Shown here one piece after another: positions 7,883 through 16,532 of a DNA stretch of 64,000 bases. Position 1 is the first letter of the stretch; the number at the start of each line of letters is the position of its first letter. A program made the translations under genes and the position numbers. The notes beneath the pieces are model-generated. The model saw nothing but the letters and a program-made list of their open reading frames with translations. It ran no database searches and had not been told where the DNA came from. This stretch comes from Tabrizicola aquatica (GTDB taxonomy: Bacteria > Pseudomonadota > Alphaproteobacteria > Rhodobacterales > Rhodobacteraceae), in contig NZ_PJON01000003.1 in NCBI RefSeq assembly GCF_002900975.1, positions 62,001-126,000 of the forward strand, in the 5' to 3' direction.

Positions 7883-9004
7883 TCATAGCGTCCCGCTGGA
7901 AAGCAAGGCGGAAAGCCGGTCTAAACCTTCCTCCAGCCGCGCTTCCGGCCCGCCGCCCGCCCCGATGCGGATGTGATGCGGCAAATCGTAGGCCGAGCCG
8001 GGCAGCAGGAAGGTGCGGTAGGGCGGCTGCAAAAGGGCGCGGGCCAGGGTCTCGCCATCGACCCCCGCCACCCGCGCCAGCCCGATCAACCCCGCCTCGG
8101 GCCGGTGCCAGCTTAGTCGCGCTTCCCCGGCCACGAAACGGTCCAGCCGGTCCAGCGTTTCGGCGCCCTCAGCCCGCGCCCGCCCCAGCGAGGCCGCCAA
8201 CCGCTCCGGTCGCAGCGCAACCTCGGCGATATGCTCGCCCAGGGTGTTCATGATCTCGGACGAATTCTCGCGCAGGATCATCGCGTCGCGGATCACCTCC
8301 GGCGACTGGCAGATCATCCAACCGGTCCGCAGCCCCTGCAGCCCTAGCGCCTTGGAGACCGACCCCGTGGTGATCCCGAACCGCGTCAGCCCCGCGATGG
8401 AGGGGGGGCGCGGTCCGGCCCATTCCAGCCCGGCATAAACCTCGTCCACCACCAGCCAGATACCGTGGCGTTCGGCCAGCGCGGCCAAGGCGCGCAGGTC
8501 TGCTTCGGGAATCAGCCGGCCGGTCGGATTGTTCGGGTTGGTCAGAAAAATCATCCGCGTCCTTGGCGTGATCGCCGCTTCGACGGATTCAGGGTCCAGC
8601 CACCAGCCTTGGCCCTCATCCCGCGAAACCTCCACCAGCCTCGCGCCGATGGCCTTGGCCATGACGCCCGCCTGCGGCCAGCCGGGCGCTTCGGTGATGA
8701 TCTCATCGCCGGCGGTCAGCATCTGGCGGAAGAGCAGGTAGTTCGCCTCGGCCGCGCCTGCCGTGACCAGCACGCTGTCCAGGGGTAGGTCGAGGCCTGC
8801 CTGGTCCAGCACCCTTTGCCGCAAGGCAGGCAGGCCCAGGAAGCTTTTCCCGTTCCAATCCAGCGACAGCTCGGGGTCAAGGTCGGGCAGAAAGTCCTTC
8901 AGCCGCGGAGAGCGCGCCAGTGAAAAACCGATGAAGCACTCCGGCGGCTTGGCGGCCGTGGTCTCCAAGAGGTAATCGAACAGCTTGTGAATGGTGACCT
9001 TCAT
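7883..9004 (-). CDS. PLP-dependent class I/II aminotransferase
   Basis: 373-residue fold-type I aminotransferase. Visible are the substrate-binding TNPNNPTG (about 155-162), D187 and Y190 contacting the cofactor (VVDEVY), and K218 in GSVSKALGLQG, the Schiff-base lysine. GGAGGGG before ATG 9004 supports the start. The substrate cannot be told from sequence; it resembles aspartate/capreomycidine-synthase-like members of the class. An SDR gene lies upstream on the same strand, separated by a double AT-rich hairpin. Confidence 0.88.
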   Translation of the reverse strand: MKVTIHKLFDYLLETTAAKPPECFIGFSLARSPRLKDFLPDLDPELSLDWNGKSFLGLPALRQRVLDQAGLDLPLDSVLVTAGAAEANYLLFRQMLTAGDEIITEAPGWPQAGVMAKAIGARLVEVSRDEGQGWWLDPESVEAAITPRTRMIFLTNPNNPTGRLIPEADLRALAALAERHGIWLVVDEVYAGLEWAGPRPPSIAGLTRFGITTGSVSKALGLQGLRTGWMICQSPEVIRDAMILRENSSEIMNTLGEHIAEVALRPERLAASLGRARAEGAETLDRLDRFVAGEARLSWHRPEAGLIGLARVAGVDGETLARALLQPPYRTFLLPGSAYDLPHHIRIGAGGGPEARLEEGLDRLSALLSSGTL

Positions 9005-9023
9005 CCGCCCCTCCGCGCAACCC

Positions 9024-9072
9024 CAAGAATTTTAAGTAAAATTCTTGTCAAATTTCTTACTCAAGAAATTTG
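9024..9072. repeat. double AT-rich hairpin element, locus 1
   Basis: Hairpin a: CAAGAATTTTA (9024-9034), AG, TAAAATTCTTG (9037-9047). Hairpin b: CAAATTTCTT (9049-9058), ACTC, AAGAAATTTG (9063-9072). The core TTAAGTAA of a resembles the reverse complement of the core of b (TTGAGTAA), so the two are mirrored. It lies between two same-strand genes in an otherwise GC-rich region. A second locus with the same layout is at 57515-57566. It may act in mRNA ending or stability. Confidence 0.75.
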
Positions 9073-9078
9073 GCCCCC

Positions 9079-9810
9079 TTACCGTACGTCGCGCCCCTGG
9101 TTCAGGATGATGACATTGCCCGACGACACGTCCCCGGCGGGCGAGATCAGGAACCCCACCCAGTTCGCAATCTCCTCGGGCTGCATCGCCCGCCCATGCG
9201 GCATGGCGCTGATCGCTTTCGCCAGCACCTCCTCGGTCAGCACGTTGAACAAGGGCGTCTCGGTCATCGCCGGCGCGATGGAGTTCACCGCGATTTTCTC
9301 GCGCGCATAGCGCCGCGCCAGGTCCTTGGTCAGCGTATCCATCGCGGCCTTCGAGGCCCGGTAATGCGGCGGGTCGAATACGTCGAAATTGTAGGCCCCG
9401 TTCGACGAGATGTTGACGATCTTCCGCACCCCAGGCCGCCCCGCCATCGCCCTCACCGCACCCTGACAGCAATGGAAGGCAGATGAGAAGTTGATCGCCA
9501 TCTGCCGGTCCAACTCACTGGCCGGAATGTCCGGGAAGTCCGACATGAAGCAGGTGCCGGCATTGTTGACCAGCGCGTCCACTCCGCCAAACCGGGCGGT
9601 CAGCCGGTCGAAGAGGTCGGCAATAGCCTCGGAATCGGTCAAATCCACCGCTTCGGGCACAAAGCCGACACGATCCGCCGCCATCGCCAGCAGCGCCGCG
9701 CCGTCGATGTCGACGCCCACCACCGTCAGCCCGTCAACAAGCAGGCGGTCGGTGAAGGCCCTGCCCAACCCTCCGGCGGCTCCGGTGACGACGGCGATGC
9801 GGGTGGTCAT
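9079..9810 (-). CDS. short-chain dehydrogenase/reductase (SDR) family oxidoreductase
   Basis: 243 residues of the classical SDR fold. The glycine-rich TGAAGGLG starts at residue 9, VDID (33-36) favours NAD(H) over NADP(H), NNAG is at 82-85, and the catalytic S136, Y150 and K154 lie in NISSNGAY and HYRASK. The start is ATG 9810 because AAGGAG lies 6-7 bases upstream; an earlier ATG at 9828 has none. The substrate is unknown, and the aminotransferase downstream might share a pathway. Confidence 0.9.
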   Translation of the reverse strand: MTTRIAVVTGAAGGLGRAFTDRLLVDGLTVVGVDIDGAALLAMAADRVGFVPEAVDLTDSEAIADLFDRLTARFGGVDALVNNAGTCFMSDFPDIPASELDRQMAINFSSAFHCCQGAVRAMAGRPGVRKIVNISSNGAYNFDVFDPPHYRASKAAMDTLTKDLARRYAREKIAVNSIAPAMTETPLFNVLTEEVLAKAISAMPHGRAMQPEEIANWVGFLISPAGDVSSGNVIILNQGRDVR

Positions 9811-9883
9811 GGCTGCGCTCCTTGGCATGGGAAAGCCAGCCTAGGCGAAGCCCAAGGCCGGCTCAATCCATCCCGTCACGCGG

Positions 9884-10735
9884 TCACGGCGCTTTCGGCA
9901 AAGCGTCGAAATCGGCGGCCGAGTGACGCTCCGGCAGCTTCTCCCAGTCCTCGCCCCAGGAACGGTTGACCTTGCGCCCCCGGATCACCCCCGGCCGCGC
10001 GTCGATGCGCTTGGCCCAGGCCAGGACATGCTTGTAGCTGTCCACCTCCAGGAACTCGGCCGCGTTATAGGCGCGGCCCATCACCATGTTGCCGTACCAG
10101 GCATAGATCGCCATGTCGGCCAAGGAGTATTCTCCCGCCATCCACTCATTCTGCGCCAGATGCTGGTCCAGCACGTCCAACTGCCGCTTTGTCTCCATCG
10201 CATAGCGGTTGATCGCGTATTCGATCTTGACCGGGGCGTAGGCGTAGAAATGCCCGAAGCCGCCGCCGACGAAAGGCGCGGACCCCATCTGCCAGAACAG
10301 CCAGCTGAACATTTCGGTCCGCTGGCGCGGGTCCTTGGGGATGAAGGCGCCGCCGAACTTCTCGGCCAGATACAGCATGATCGAGGCGCTTTCGAACACC
10401 CGCTGGCCGGGCGTGACGCCATGATCCATCAGCGCCGGGATCTTCGAGTTCGGGTTTACCGCGACAAAGCCCGACCCGAACTGGTCGCCCTTGGAAATTT
10501 CGATCAGCCAGGCGTCGTATTCGGCGTCATGGCCGGCTTCCAGCAACTCCTCCAAAAGGATCGTCACCTTGACCCCGTTCGGCGTCGCCAGCGAATACAA
10601 CTGCAAGGGATGCTTGCCGACCGGCAATTCCTTGTCATGCGTGGCGCCGGCAATGGGACGGTTGATGCTGGCGAAAGTCCCGCCCGAGGGCTGCTCCCAT
10701 TTCCAGACCTTCGGCGGGGTATAGTCGTTCGACAT
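9884..10735 (-). CDS. yghU: glutathione-dependent disulfide-bond oxidoreductase (YghU-type GST)
   Basis: 283 residues, close to E. coli YghU in length and layout. An N-terminal segment (MSNDYTPPKVWKWEQPSGG) is followed by the thioredoxin-like domain with SLATPNGVKVTILLEE and NPNSKIPALMDH, then the all-helical domain with WMAGEYSLADMAIYAWYGNM. YghU/YfcG proteins use glutathione to reduce organic peroxides or disulfides. The start was placed at ATG 10735, where the family-typical N-terminus begins; AAGG lies just upstream. It follows gabD after a terminator-like stem. Confidence 0.9.
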   Translation of the reverse strand: MSNDYTPPKVWKWEQPSGGTFASINRPIAGATHDKELPVGKHPLQLYSLATPNGVKVTILLEELLEAGHDAEYDAWLIEISKGDQFGSGFVAVNPNSKIPALMDHGVTPGQRVFESASIMLYLAEKFGGAFIPKDPRQRTEMFSWLFWQMGSAPFVGGGFGHFYAYAPVKIEYAINRYAMETKRQLDVLDQHLAQNEWMAGEYSLADMAIYAWYGNMVMGRAYNAAEFLEVDSYKHVLAWAKRIDARPGVIRGRKVNRSWGEDWEKLPERHSAADFDALPKAP

Positions 10736-10834
10736 GGTATGGCCCTTGCTTTTGGGTTCGGACAAGGAAGCTAGTGCATCCCCTTGCGCCCCACCATAGG
10801 CCCGAAACGGCGGGACTACCCTGCCGAAACGCAC

Positions 10835-10860
10835 AAAGGGCGGCGCTGCGGCCGCCCCTT
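10835..10860 (-). terminator. hairpin terminator after gabD
   Basis: AAGGGCGGC (10836-10844) pairs with GCCGCCC(C)TT (10851-10860). On the minus strand the stem runs into TTTGTGC. It lies 19 bases beyond the gabD stop. Confidence 0.55.
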
Positions 10861-10878
10861 GCACAAAATGGCCTTACG

Positions 10879-12357
10879 TCAGACCGACAGGCAGACGTAT
10901 TTCAGTTCCATATAGTCATCCAGCCCGTGGCGGCTGCCCTCGCGGCCCAGGCCCGACTGCTTGACCCCGCCGAACGGTGCCATCTCGTTCGAGATGAGGC
11001 CGGTATTCACCCCGACCATCCCGTATTCCAGCGCCTCTTGCACGCGCGTGATGCGGCCGATGTCGCGGGCATAGAAGTAGCTTGCCAGACCGAAGATCGT
11101 GGCGTTGGCCAGTTCGATCACCTCTTCCTCGGTCTCGAACTTGAAGAGGGGGGCCAGAGGTCCGAACGTTTCTTCCTGCGCGACTTTCATGTCGGGCTTC
11201 ACGCCGGTCACGACGGTCGGCTGGAAGAAGGTCCCACCCAGCTCATGCCGCTTGCCGCCGGTGACGATCTGCCCGCCACCCGCCAGCACGTCGGCAATAT
11301 GCTCTTCGACCTTGTCCACGGCATCCGCGTTGATCAGCGGGCCGGTGGTGACGCCCGGCTTCAGCCCGTCGCCAATGGCCAGCTTCTCGACCGCCGCGGC
11401 CAGCTTCTTGGCGAAGGCATCATAGACCCCGGCCTGCACATAGATCCGGTTCGCGCAGACGCAGGTCTGGCCGTTGTTGCGGAACTTCGAGATCATCGCG
11501 CCCTCGACCGCCGCATCCAGATCGGCGTCGTCAAAGACGATGAAGGGCGCGTTGCCGCCCAGCTCCATGCTGCATTTCAGGATCTGGTCCGCCGCCTGCT
11601 TCAACAGGATGCGACCCACTTCCGTCGACCCGGTAAAGGTCAGCTTGCGGATCAGCGGGTTCTCGCAGAACTCTTTCCCGATGTCCGACGACCGCTTCGA
11701 GGTGATGACCGAGAAGAGGCCCGCCGGCACCCCGGCCCGCTCGGCCAGCACCGCCAAAGCCAGCGCCGACAGCGGAGTCTCCGCCGCAGGACGCGCGACG
11801 AAACCACAACCGGCCGCAAGGGCAGGGGCCACCTTCCGCGCGATCATCGCGTTGGGGAAGTTCCAGGGCGTGATGGACGCGGCCACGCCAATCGGCTGCT
11901 TCAGGACATGGATGCGCTTGTCGCGCTGGTGGCCGGGAATGATGTCGCCATAGGTGCGCTTGGCTTCCTCGCCGTAGAACTCGATGTAGGAGGCACCATA
12001 GGCGATCTCGCCCTTGGCCTCGGCCAGGGGCTTGCCCATTTCGGCGGTCAGGATGGTGGCCAGGTCGTCCTGGTTCGCCATGCACAGATCAAACCACTTG
12101 CGCAGCACCTGGGCGCGTTCCTTGGCCGTCCGCTTGGCCCATTCGCGGTGGGCGGTGTGGGCAGCCTTGATCGCGCGGGCGGCTTCGGCACGGCCAAGGT
12201 TCGGCAGGTGGCAGATCACATCGCCCCGTGCCGGGTTCGTCACGGGGAAAGTGCTGCCATCGTCCGCCGCGATCCACTCACCAGCGACATAGGACTTGGT
12301 GACCAGCAGCGAGGGGTCTTTCAAAAGCGACGCGAGGTCGGTCACGGAATCGAGCAT
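10879..12357 (-). CDS. gabD: NAD(P)-dependent succinate-semialdehyde dehydrogenase
   Basis: 492-residue aldehyde dehydrogenase of the GabD group. The landmarks are TPWNFPNAMIARKVAPALAA, the general base Glu in MELGGNAPF, the nucleophile Cys in GQTCVCANR, and a C-terminal FGGVKQSGLGREGS. It would oxidise succinate semialdehyde to succinate (GABA breakdown). The cofactor-contact Lys of the usual KPA motif is Arg here (FVARPAAETP). ATG 12357 is preceded by GGAGG (about 12362-12366); the ATG at 12369 would place that site inside the gene. No gabT is in the window. Confidence 0.88.
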   Translation of the reverse strand: MLDSVTDLASLLKDPSLLVTKSYVAGEWIAADDGSTFPVTNPARGDVICHLPNLGRAEAARAIKAAHTAHREWAKRTAKERAQVLRKWFDLCMANQDDLATILTAEMGKPLAEAKGEIAYGASYIEFYGEEAKRTYGDIIPGHQRDKRIHVLKQPIGVAASITPWNFPNAMIARKVAPALAAGCGFVARPAAETPLSALALAVLAERAGVPAGLFSVITSKRSSDIGKEFCENPLIRKLTFTGSTEVGRILLKQAADQILKCSMELGGNAPFIVFDDADLDAAVEGAMISKFRNNGQTCVCANRIYVQAGVYDAFAKKLAAAVEKLAIGDGLKPGVTTGPLINADAVDKVEEHIADVLAGGGQIVTGGKRHELGGTFFQPTVVTGVKPDMKVAQEETFGPLAPLFKFETEEEVIELANATIFGLASYFYARDIGRITRVQEALEYGMVGVNTGLISNEMAPFGGVKQSGLGREGSRHGLDDYMELKYVCLSV

Positions 12358-12425
12358 GGGGGCCTCCATTTGTTAGCCAAAGGCCTGCCACGCGGGGGGC
12401 GCGATGTCCAGTTTTCCGGGCGGGA

Positions 12426-12457
12426 TCGGGCCAGAATTTGATCAAACTCTGGCCCGA
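12426..12457. promoter_or_regulatory. 32-bp near-perfect palindrome upstream of gabD
   Basis: Arms TCGGGCCAGA (12426-12435) and TCTGGCCCGA (12448-12457) enclose TTTGATCAAA (12437-12446), itself a palindrome. The only mismatch is A12436/C12447. It sits 12 bases after the upstream gene's stop and about 70 bases before gabD. No T-run follows, so it may be an operator, an extended terminator stem, or both. Confidence 0.55.
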
Positions 12458-12468
12458 CTGGCCTGAAC

Positions 12469-13035
12469 CTAGCGCGGTGCGTCGAAGCTGATCAGGGCGG
12501 GACCGTCGATGGTTTCGGCCAGCTTGCGGATCGTGGCCGGGTCGCTGCCGTTCACCGTCACCATGATCCGCCCGTCGGCCAGCGCGGTCATCGAACTGGT
12601 CTGGTCATAGAACGCCAGCCCGTTCAACTCGACCGGAGCACCCAGGATCATCTGCATGTTCGGATCGGTCAGCGCCGCTGCCATCCCTGCCATCAGGGGC
12701 GTGTCCAGATTGTAGGTCACGGTGGCATAGCTGCCATCTTCGGCCGAGTAGCTGGCCTCGGCCCCCGTGCCCCCGCCGATCATCGCCAGATTGGCCATGT
12801 AGTCGGCCTGCAGCGTCTGGGTCATGCCCTTGGGGGCGGCGGGCAGCAGGGCCTCCAGCCGCTGGGCCCGTTCGGCGTTCAGGGCGGCGGTCGCGGCGGC
12901 AAGTTCCGCGGCTGCCGCCTTCAGGTCGCCCGCTGCCTGGGCGGCAAGGGCAGCCTCCAGCCGGGGGCTGACCTCGTCGGAAAGAGCGGGGGTGGACAGG
13001 GCAAGGCTGGCAAGAAGGAAAGTGGCAAGACGCAT
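12469..13035 (-). CDS. secreted protein of unknown function
   Basis: 188 residues. A clear signal peptide (MRLATFLLASLALSTPALS) is followed by an Ala-rich helical section (about 20-70) and a mixed alpha/beta C-terminal half containing GGTGAEASYSAEDGSYATVT. I recognise no named family. GGAGCG upstream of ATG 13035 decides the start; longer in-frame extensions run antisense through the next gene. Likely periplasmic. It lies downstream of the OmpA/coiled-coil pair, with a 59-base gap. Confidence 0.75.
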   Translation of the reverse strand: MRLATFLLASLALSTPALSDEVSPRLEAALAAQAAGDLKAAAAELAAATAALNAERAQRLEALLPAAPKGMTQTLQADYMANLAMIGGGTGAEASYSAEDGSYATVTYNLDTPLMAGMAAALTDPNMQMILGAPVELNGLAFYDQTSSMTALADGRIMVTVNGSDPATIRKLAETIDGPALISFDAPR

Positions 13036-13094
13036 GAAACGCTCCAATAATGTGGCCAGGCCACTATGGAGCATCGGCGCACAACGGCAAGATG

Positions 13095-13424
13095 TCAGCC
13101 GTTGGCGTGCATCCGCTCGATATAGCCGCGCATTTCCTCGGCCTCGTGACGGGCATCGCGCAGGCCCTCCATCGCGGCCTTCAGTTCGGCCTCGGTCTGG
13201 CTGATGTGGTTCATCAACTCGGCCTCGCGCTGCTCCATATAGGCCAGGGCCTGGTCGCGCAGTTCTTCGGCCTCGTGCAGCGATTGCGCCAGCTTGTCCA
13301 TCTCGGCCATGTCGCCGCCCTGGACGCGGGTGAAGCGGTGCAACAGCCAGTGCGCGAACCAGCCCATCGCAAAGGCGACCAGCAGGATGACGGCGGTGGC
13401 GATGACGTATTCGGTCCGGTTCAT
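13095..13424 (-). CDS. small membrane protein with coiled coil, coupled to the OmpA gene
   Basis: 109 residues. One membrane helix (about 7-28, VIATAVILLVAFAMGWFAHW) is followed by a long Glu/Ala/Leu-rich coiled coil from about 38 to 105. Its ATG overlaps the OmpA-protein stop (ATGA), so the two are probably made together and may interact at the envelope. No named family is recognised. Confidence 0.8.
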   Translation of the reverse strand: MNRTEYVIATAVILLVAFAMGWFAHWLLHRFTRVQGGDMAEMDKLAQSLHEAEELRDQALAYMEQREAELMNHISQTEAELKAAMEGLRDARHEAEEMRGYIERMHANG

Positions 13425-15484
13425 TCGTCTTCCCCGGCCTCAAGATCGGCGGGCCGTGGCAAGGGTCGTATCGTCTTTTCTGTCGGAGCAACAGAGGGGC
13501 TGGTATCCGCCTGTCCCGCAGGCGCGGCCTCGGCCGCGGAATCCGATGTTGCTGCCGGGGCCTCAGTCGCTGTTGTAGCCGCCTCGGCCACCGCCTCGGG
13601 CGCCTGTGTGGCGGGCGGCGGCGCGCCAGAGGGCAGGGTTTCAGCGGCCTGCACACCTTTCAGCACGAATTCGATACGCCGGTTCGCTTCGCGGCCTTCT
13701 TCCGTCTCGTTGTCGGCAATGGGCATCGATTCGCCATAGCCTTCGGCCGTCATCCCGGTGATGTCGACCCGCCGGCCCTGCAGCGCCAGCAGCACCGCCT
13801 CGGCCCGGGCCTGCGACAGCGCCAGGTTGCCGCCCTCGGACCCTTGGGAATCGGTGTGGCCGCCGATTTCCAGCTGCATCGGCGGGCAGGCGGTCAGGAT
13901 GCCGGCCAACTCGTCCAGCACCGGCCGGGCCGTCGTGGCGATCTCGGCGCTGGCCGGGGTGAAGGTGATCTTCGTCCGCGCGATCACCCGGTTCACATCC
14001 GCCGCACATTCCTCGGGCGTCGGCAGGGCGGCAAGGGGATCCAGCGCCTCGTCATAGCGGACATTCACCCGGAAGGTCTGGCCCTGGCCCAGCTTGCCCG
14101 ACAGGATCTGCGTGATCTTCCCCCGCGTTTCGGTAGACCCGGTGACCCCGGTGACTTCCACCAGGTCGGCCCGCACCAGAAGCGAGCCGTTTTCGACCAG
14201 CGACAGCGCCTCCAGCCCCGCCAGCACCCGGATCGGCCAGCCATCCGGCAGCGTCTCGTCCACCCGGGTCGCCGTTACCACATCAGCCCCTTCGAAGGCC
14301 GCGCGGGCGAAGGCGTCCACGGCCTGGCGCTGCATCTCGTCGGTCAGGCGGCCGCGCAGGGTCACCCTGCCATCCTCGGCCAGGATCGCGGTGAACTCGG
14401 CCGGGCCCTGGGTCGCGCTTTCCTTCTTCTCCAGCGTCGAGGTCAGCGAGAACGCATCGGGCAACCCGGTCTCCAACTCGCCCACCACCTTGTCGAAGGC
14501 GGCCTGAGTGACGTCGCTGCCGGCAAGCAGCGTCACGTCGCCGTCCGAAAAGGTGACGGAACCCGAGCCAAGTTCCGCGACCGCGCCAATCGCCTTGACC
14601 ACCGCCTCGGCCCAGCGGGGCGTGGGCGTGCCGATCCCGATGGTGCAACTGGGCCGGCCTGTCACCCCGGCCGTTGCCGCCGCCGCCAGGATCTGGCGCT
14701 GCGCCCGGTCGGTATCGGCCGAGCAGCTGTCGAACCGCGCGCCGTCCCCGTCCACCACGAAGCGCAGCGTGAACGGCGTGATCACCGGTCGCGGGGCCGA
14801 GATGTCCAGCACCAGCCGCACCCCTTCTGGTGTCATGGCGGTCAAGTCACGCTCCAGCTGGCCCTTCTGCGCCGCGCTGTCGGAAATCGCCGTGACCTCC
14901 ACCACCTCGGCCGTGACCGAGACCTTGGAGCGTGGCAGGCGTTGCAGGGCCTTCAACCCGAAATCCAGCGCCGCGCCCCAGGTTGCGGGCGCGGGGTAAT
15001 CGGCGGTCTCCAGGATGTTTTTCAGCTCGATCCCCGGGGTCAGGGCGGCGGCGGCCTCGGCCAGCGCGGCCTCGGACAGGGCCCCTTCGGCGGGGTTCAG
15101 CGGCATCAGCCCGATCAGTTGCACCCCGTCCTCGGTCCGCAACATCTGGACCGAGAAATCCGGCGCCTCGATCGCCGAGGCGGGCGTCACGTCCAGCCCG
15201 TCGCGGATGCGAGAGCTGTCGATCAGCGCGCCGACCAGGTTCACCGCGCGGAACCGCGCAGCCTCGTTCGGGGCGGTGCCGGTCAGATGGACCTGCAACC
15301 CGTCGGTGCGGACGCTGATCCAGTCGATGTTCTGCTCGGCCAGCCGGGCCTCGACTGCGCGCTGGGTGCGCGATTCGATCACCAACGCGGTGCCATAGGC
15401 CACGGATACCATCAGGATCGCCGCCAGCACGAAGGCCAGCAGCGCCAGGGTGGTCGAGGAAAGCTTGCGGATCAGGGGCAGCAC
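13421..15484 (-). CDS. OmpA-family protein with N-terminal membrane anchor and BON-like region
   Basis: 687 residues. An N-terminal helix (about 10-32) anchors it in the inner membrane. Repeated periplasmic segments follow that resemble BON-type modules (for example around VHLTGTAPNEAARFRAVNLV). A C-terminal OmpA-like peptidoglycan-binding domain is at about 530-640, with IGGHTDSQGSEGGNLALSQA and RRIEFVLKG. Beyond residue 640 is a low-complexity Ala/Pro/Glu tail. It would link membrane and wall; a small coiled-coil protein is coupled downstream. Confidence 0.85.
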   Translation of the reverse strand: MLPLIRKLSSTTLALLAFVLAAILMVSVAYGTALVIESRTQRAVEARLAEQNIDWISVRTDGLQVHLTGTAPNEAARFRAVNLVGALIDSSRIRDGLDVTPASAIEAPDFSVQMLRTEDGVQLIGLMPLNPAEGALSEAALAEAAAALTPGIELKNILETADYPAPATWGAALDFGLKALQRLPRSKVSVTAEVVEVTAISDSAAQKGQLERDLTAMTPEGVRLVLDISAPRPVITPFTLRFVVDGDGARFDSCSADTDRAQRQILAAAATAGVTGRPSCTIGIGTPTPRWAEAVVKAIGAVAELGSGSVTFSDGDVTLLAGSDVTQAAFDKVVGELETGLPDAFSLTSTLEKKESATQGPAEFTAILAEDGRVTLRGRLTDEMQRQAVDAFARAAFEGADVVTATRVDETLPDGWPIRVLAGLEALSLVENGSLLVRADLVEVTGVTGSTETRGKITQILSGKLGQGQTFRVNVRYDEALDPLAALPTPEECAADVNRVIARTKITFTPASAEIATTARPVLDELAGILTACPPMQLEIGGHTDSQGSEGGNLALSQARAEAVLLALQGRRVDITGMTAEGYGESMPIADNETEEGREANRRIEFVLKGVQAAETLPSGAPPPATQAPEAVAEAATTATEAPAATSDSAAEAAPAGQADTSPSVAPTEKTIRPLPRPADLEAGEDE

Positions 15485-15554
15485 GTAAACCGGCGGGGGC
15501 GACTCAGGCGCGCAGCGGGCGCCTTGGGCTTCCTAGGGGTTTGGACGCCCGGGT

Positions 15555-16520
15555 TCAACCAAGCCATCCGGCGCAGGCAAGAAACGGCACAGGGATCAGC
15601 CCGGCATTCCGGTTCGCCCGGAACGCCACCAGGCAACTCGCCGGATCGTCCAGGTCCAGCCGCAGCATCTGGCCGACGATGTTCCACCCCATCGCCCAGA
15701 TGCCCAACAGGCCCAGGACCGTCGGGATCAGCCGGTCATGGGCCGCCACGACGGCCCCGGCGAACAAGAGCATGGTCAGGACGAAGAACCCCCACAGCCA
15801 GGTCCGGCTTTGCGCCCCGAACAGCCGCGCGGTGGATTTCACCCCGATCAGCGCATCATCCTCGCGGTCCTGATGGGCATAGATCGTGTCATAGTACAGC
15901 GTCCAGGCGATCCCGGCGGCGTACAGCAGCAGCGCAGCCAAAGGCACCGCGCCGGAATGCGCCGCCCACATCAGCAGCGCGCCCCAGTTGAAGGCCAGGC
16001 CCAGAAAGACCTGCGGCCACCAGGTGAACCGCTTGGCAAACGGATAGACCGCGACCAGCGCCAGGCTGGCCACGCCCAGCCCCACCGCCAGCCAGTTGTA
16101 GGTGAACAGGATCCCCGCCGCGAGCGCCGCCTGCACCACCATCCAGACCAAAGCCCCCCGCACCGTCACCTGCCCCGAGGGGATCGGCCGGCTGCGCGTG
16201 CGGGTGACACTCGCGTCGATGTGACGGTCGGTGATGTCGTTCCAGGTGCACCCCGCCCCCCGCATCAGGAAGGCCCCCACGCCCGAGGATGCCGCCAGCC
16301 ACAGGTCCCAGCCGGTGAACCCGTCCGCGCCACCCGCCAGGGCCAGCGCCCACAGGCAGGGCAGCCACAACAGCCAGGTCCCGATCGGCCGGTCGGCCCG
16401 GCTTAGCCGCAGATAGGGCCGCGCGCCGGGTGGGGCATACAGGTCGACCCAGTTGCCCTTTGGCGCGTCGGCCACCATGCCCGCGGTTTGGCCCTCTGGA
16501 ATTTGCGGCGGCGGGGTCAT
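15555..16520 (-). CDS. ubiA: 4-hydroxybenzoate polyprenyltransferase UbiA
   Basis: 321-residue integral membrane prenyltransferase of ubiquinone synthesis, which attaches the polyprenyl chain to 4-hydroxybenzoate. Both Asp-rich motifs are visible: NDITDRHIDASVTRTRSRP (first) and YDTIYAHQDREDD (second). Several membrane helices lie between and after them. I used ATG 16520. An in-frame ATG at 16553 also exists but would overlap the divergent rsmE start at 16533. The two genes begin only 12 bases apart, so their promoters must overlap each other's coding sequence or leaders. Confidence 0.92.
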   Translation of the reverse strand: MTPPPQIPEGQTAGMVADAPKGNWVDLYAPPGARPYLRLSRADRPIGTWLLWLPCLWALALAGGADGFTGWDLWLAASSGVGAFLMRGAGCTWNDITDRHIDASVTRTRSRPIPSGQVTVRGALVWMVVQAALAAGILFTYNWLAVGLGVASLALVAVYPFAKRFTWWPQVFLGLAFNWGALLMWAAHSGAVPLAALLLYAAGIAWTLYYDTIYAHQDREDDALIGVKSTARLFGAQSRTWLWGFFVLTMLLFAGAVVAAHDRLIPTVLGLLGIWAMGWNIVGQMLRLDLDDPASCLVAFRANRNAGLIPVPFLACAGWLG

Positions 16521-16532
16521 AGGGTCACGCTC

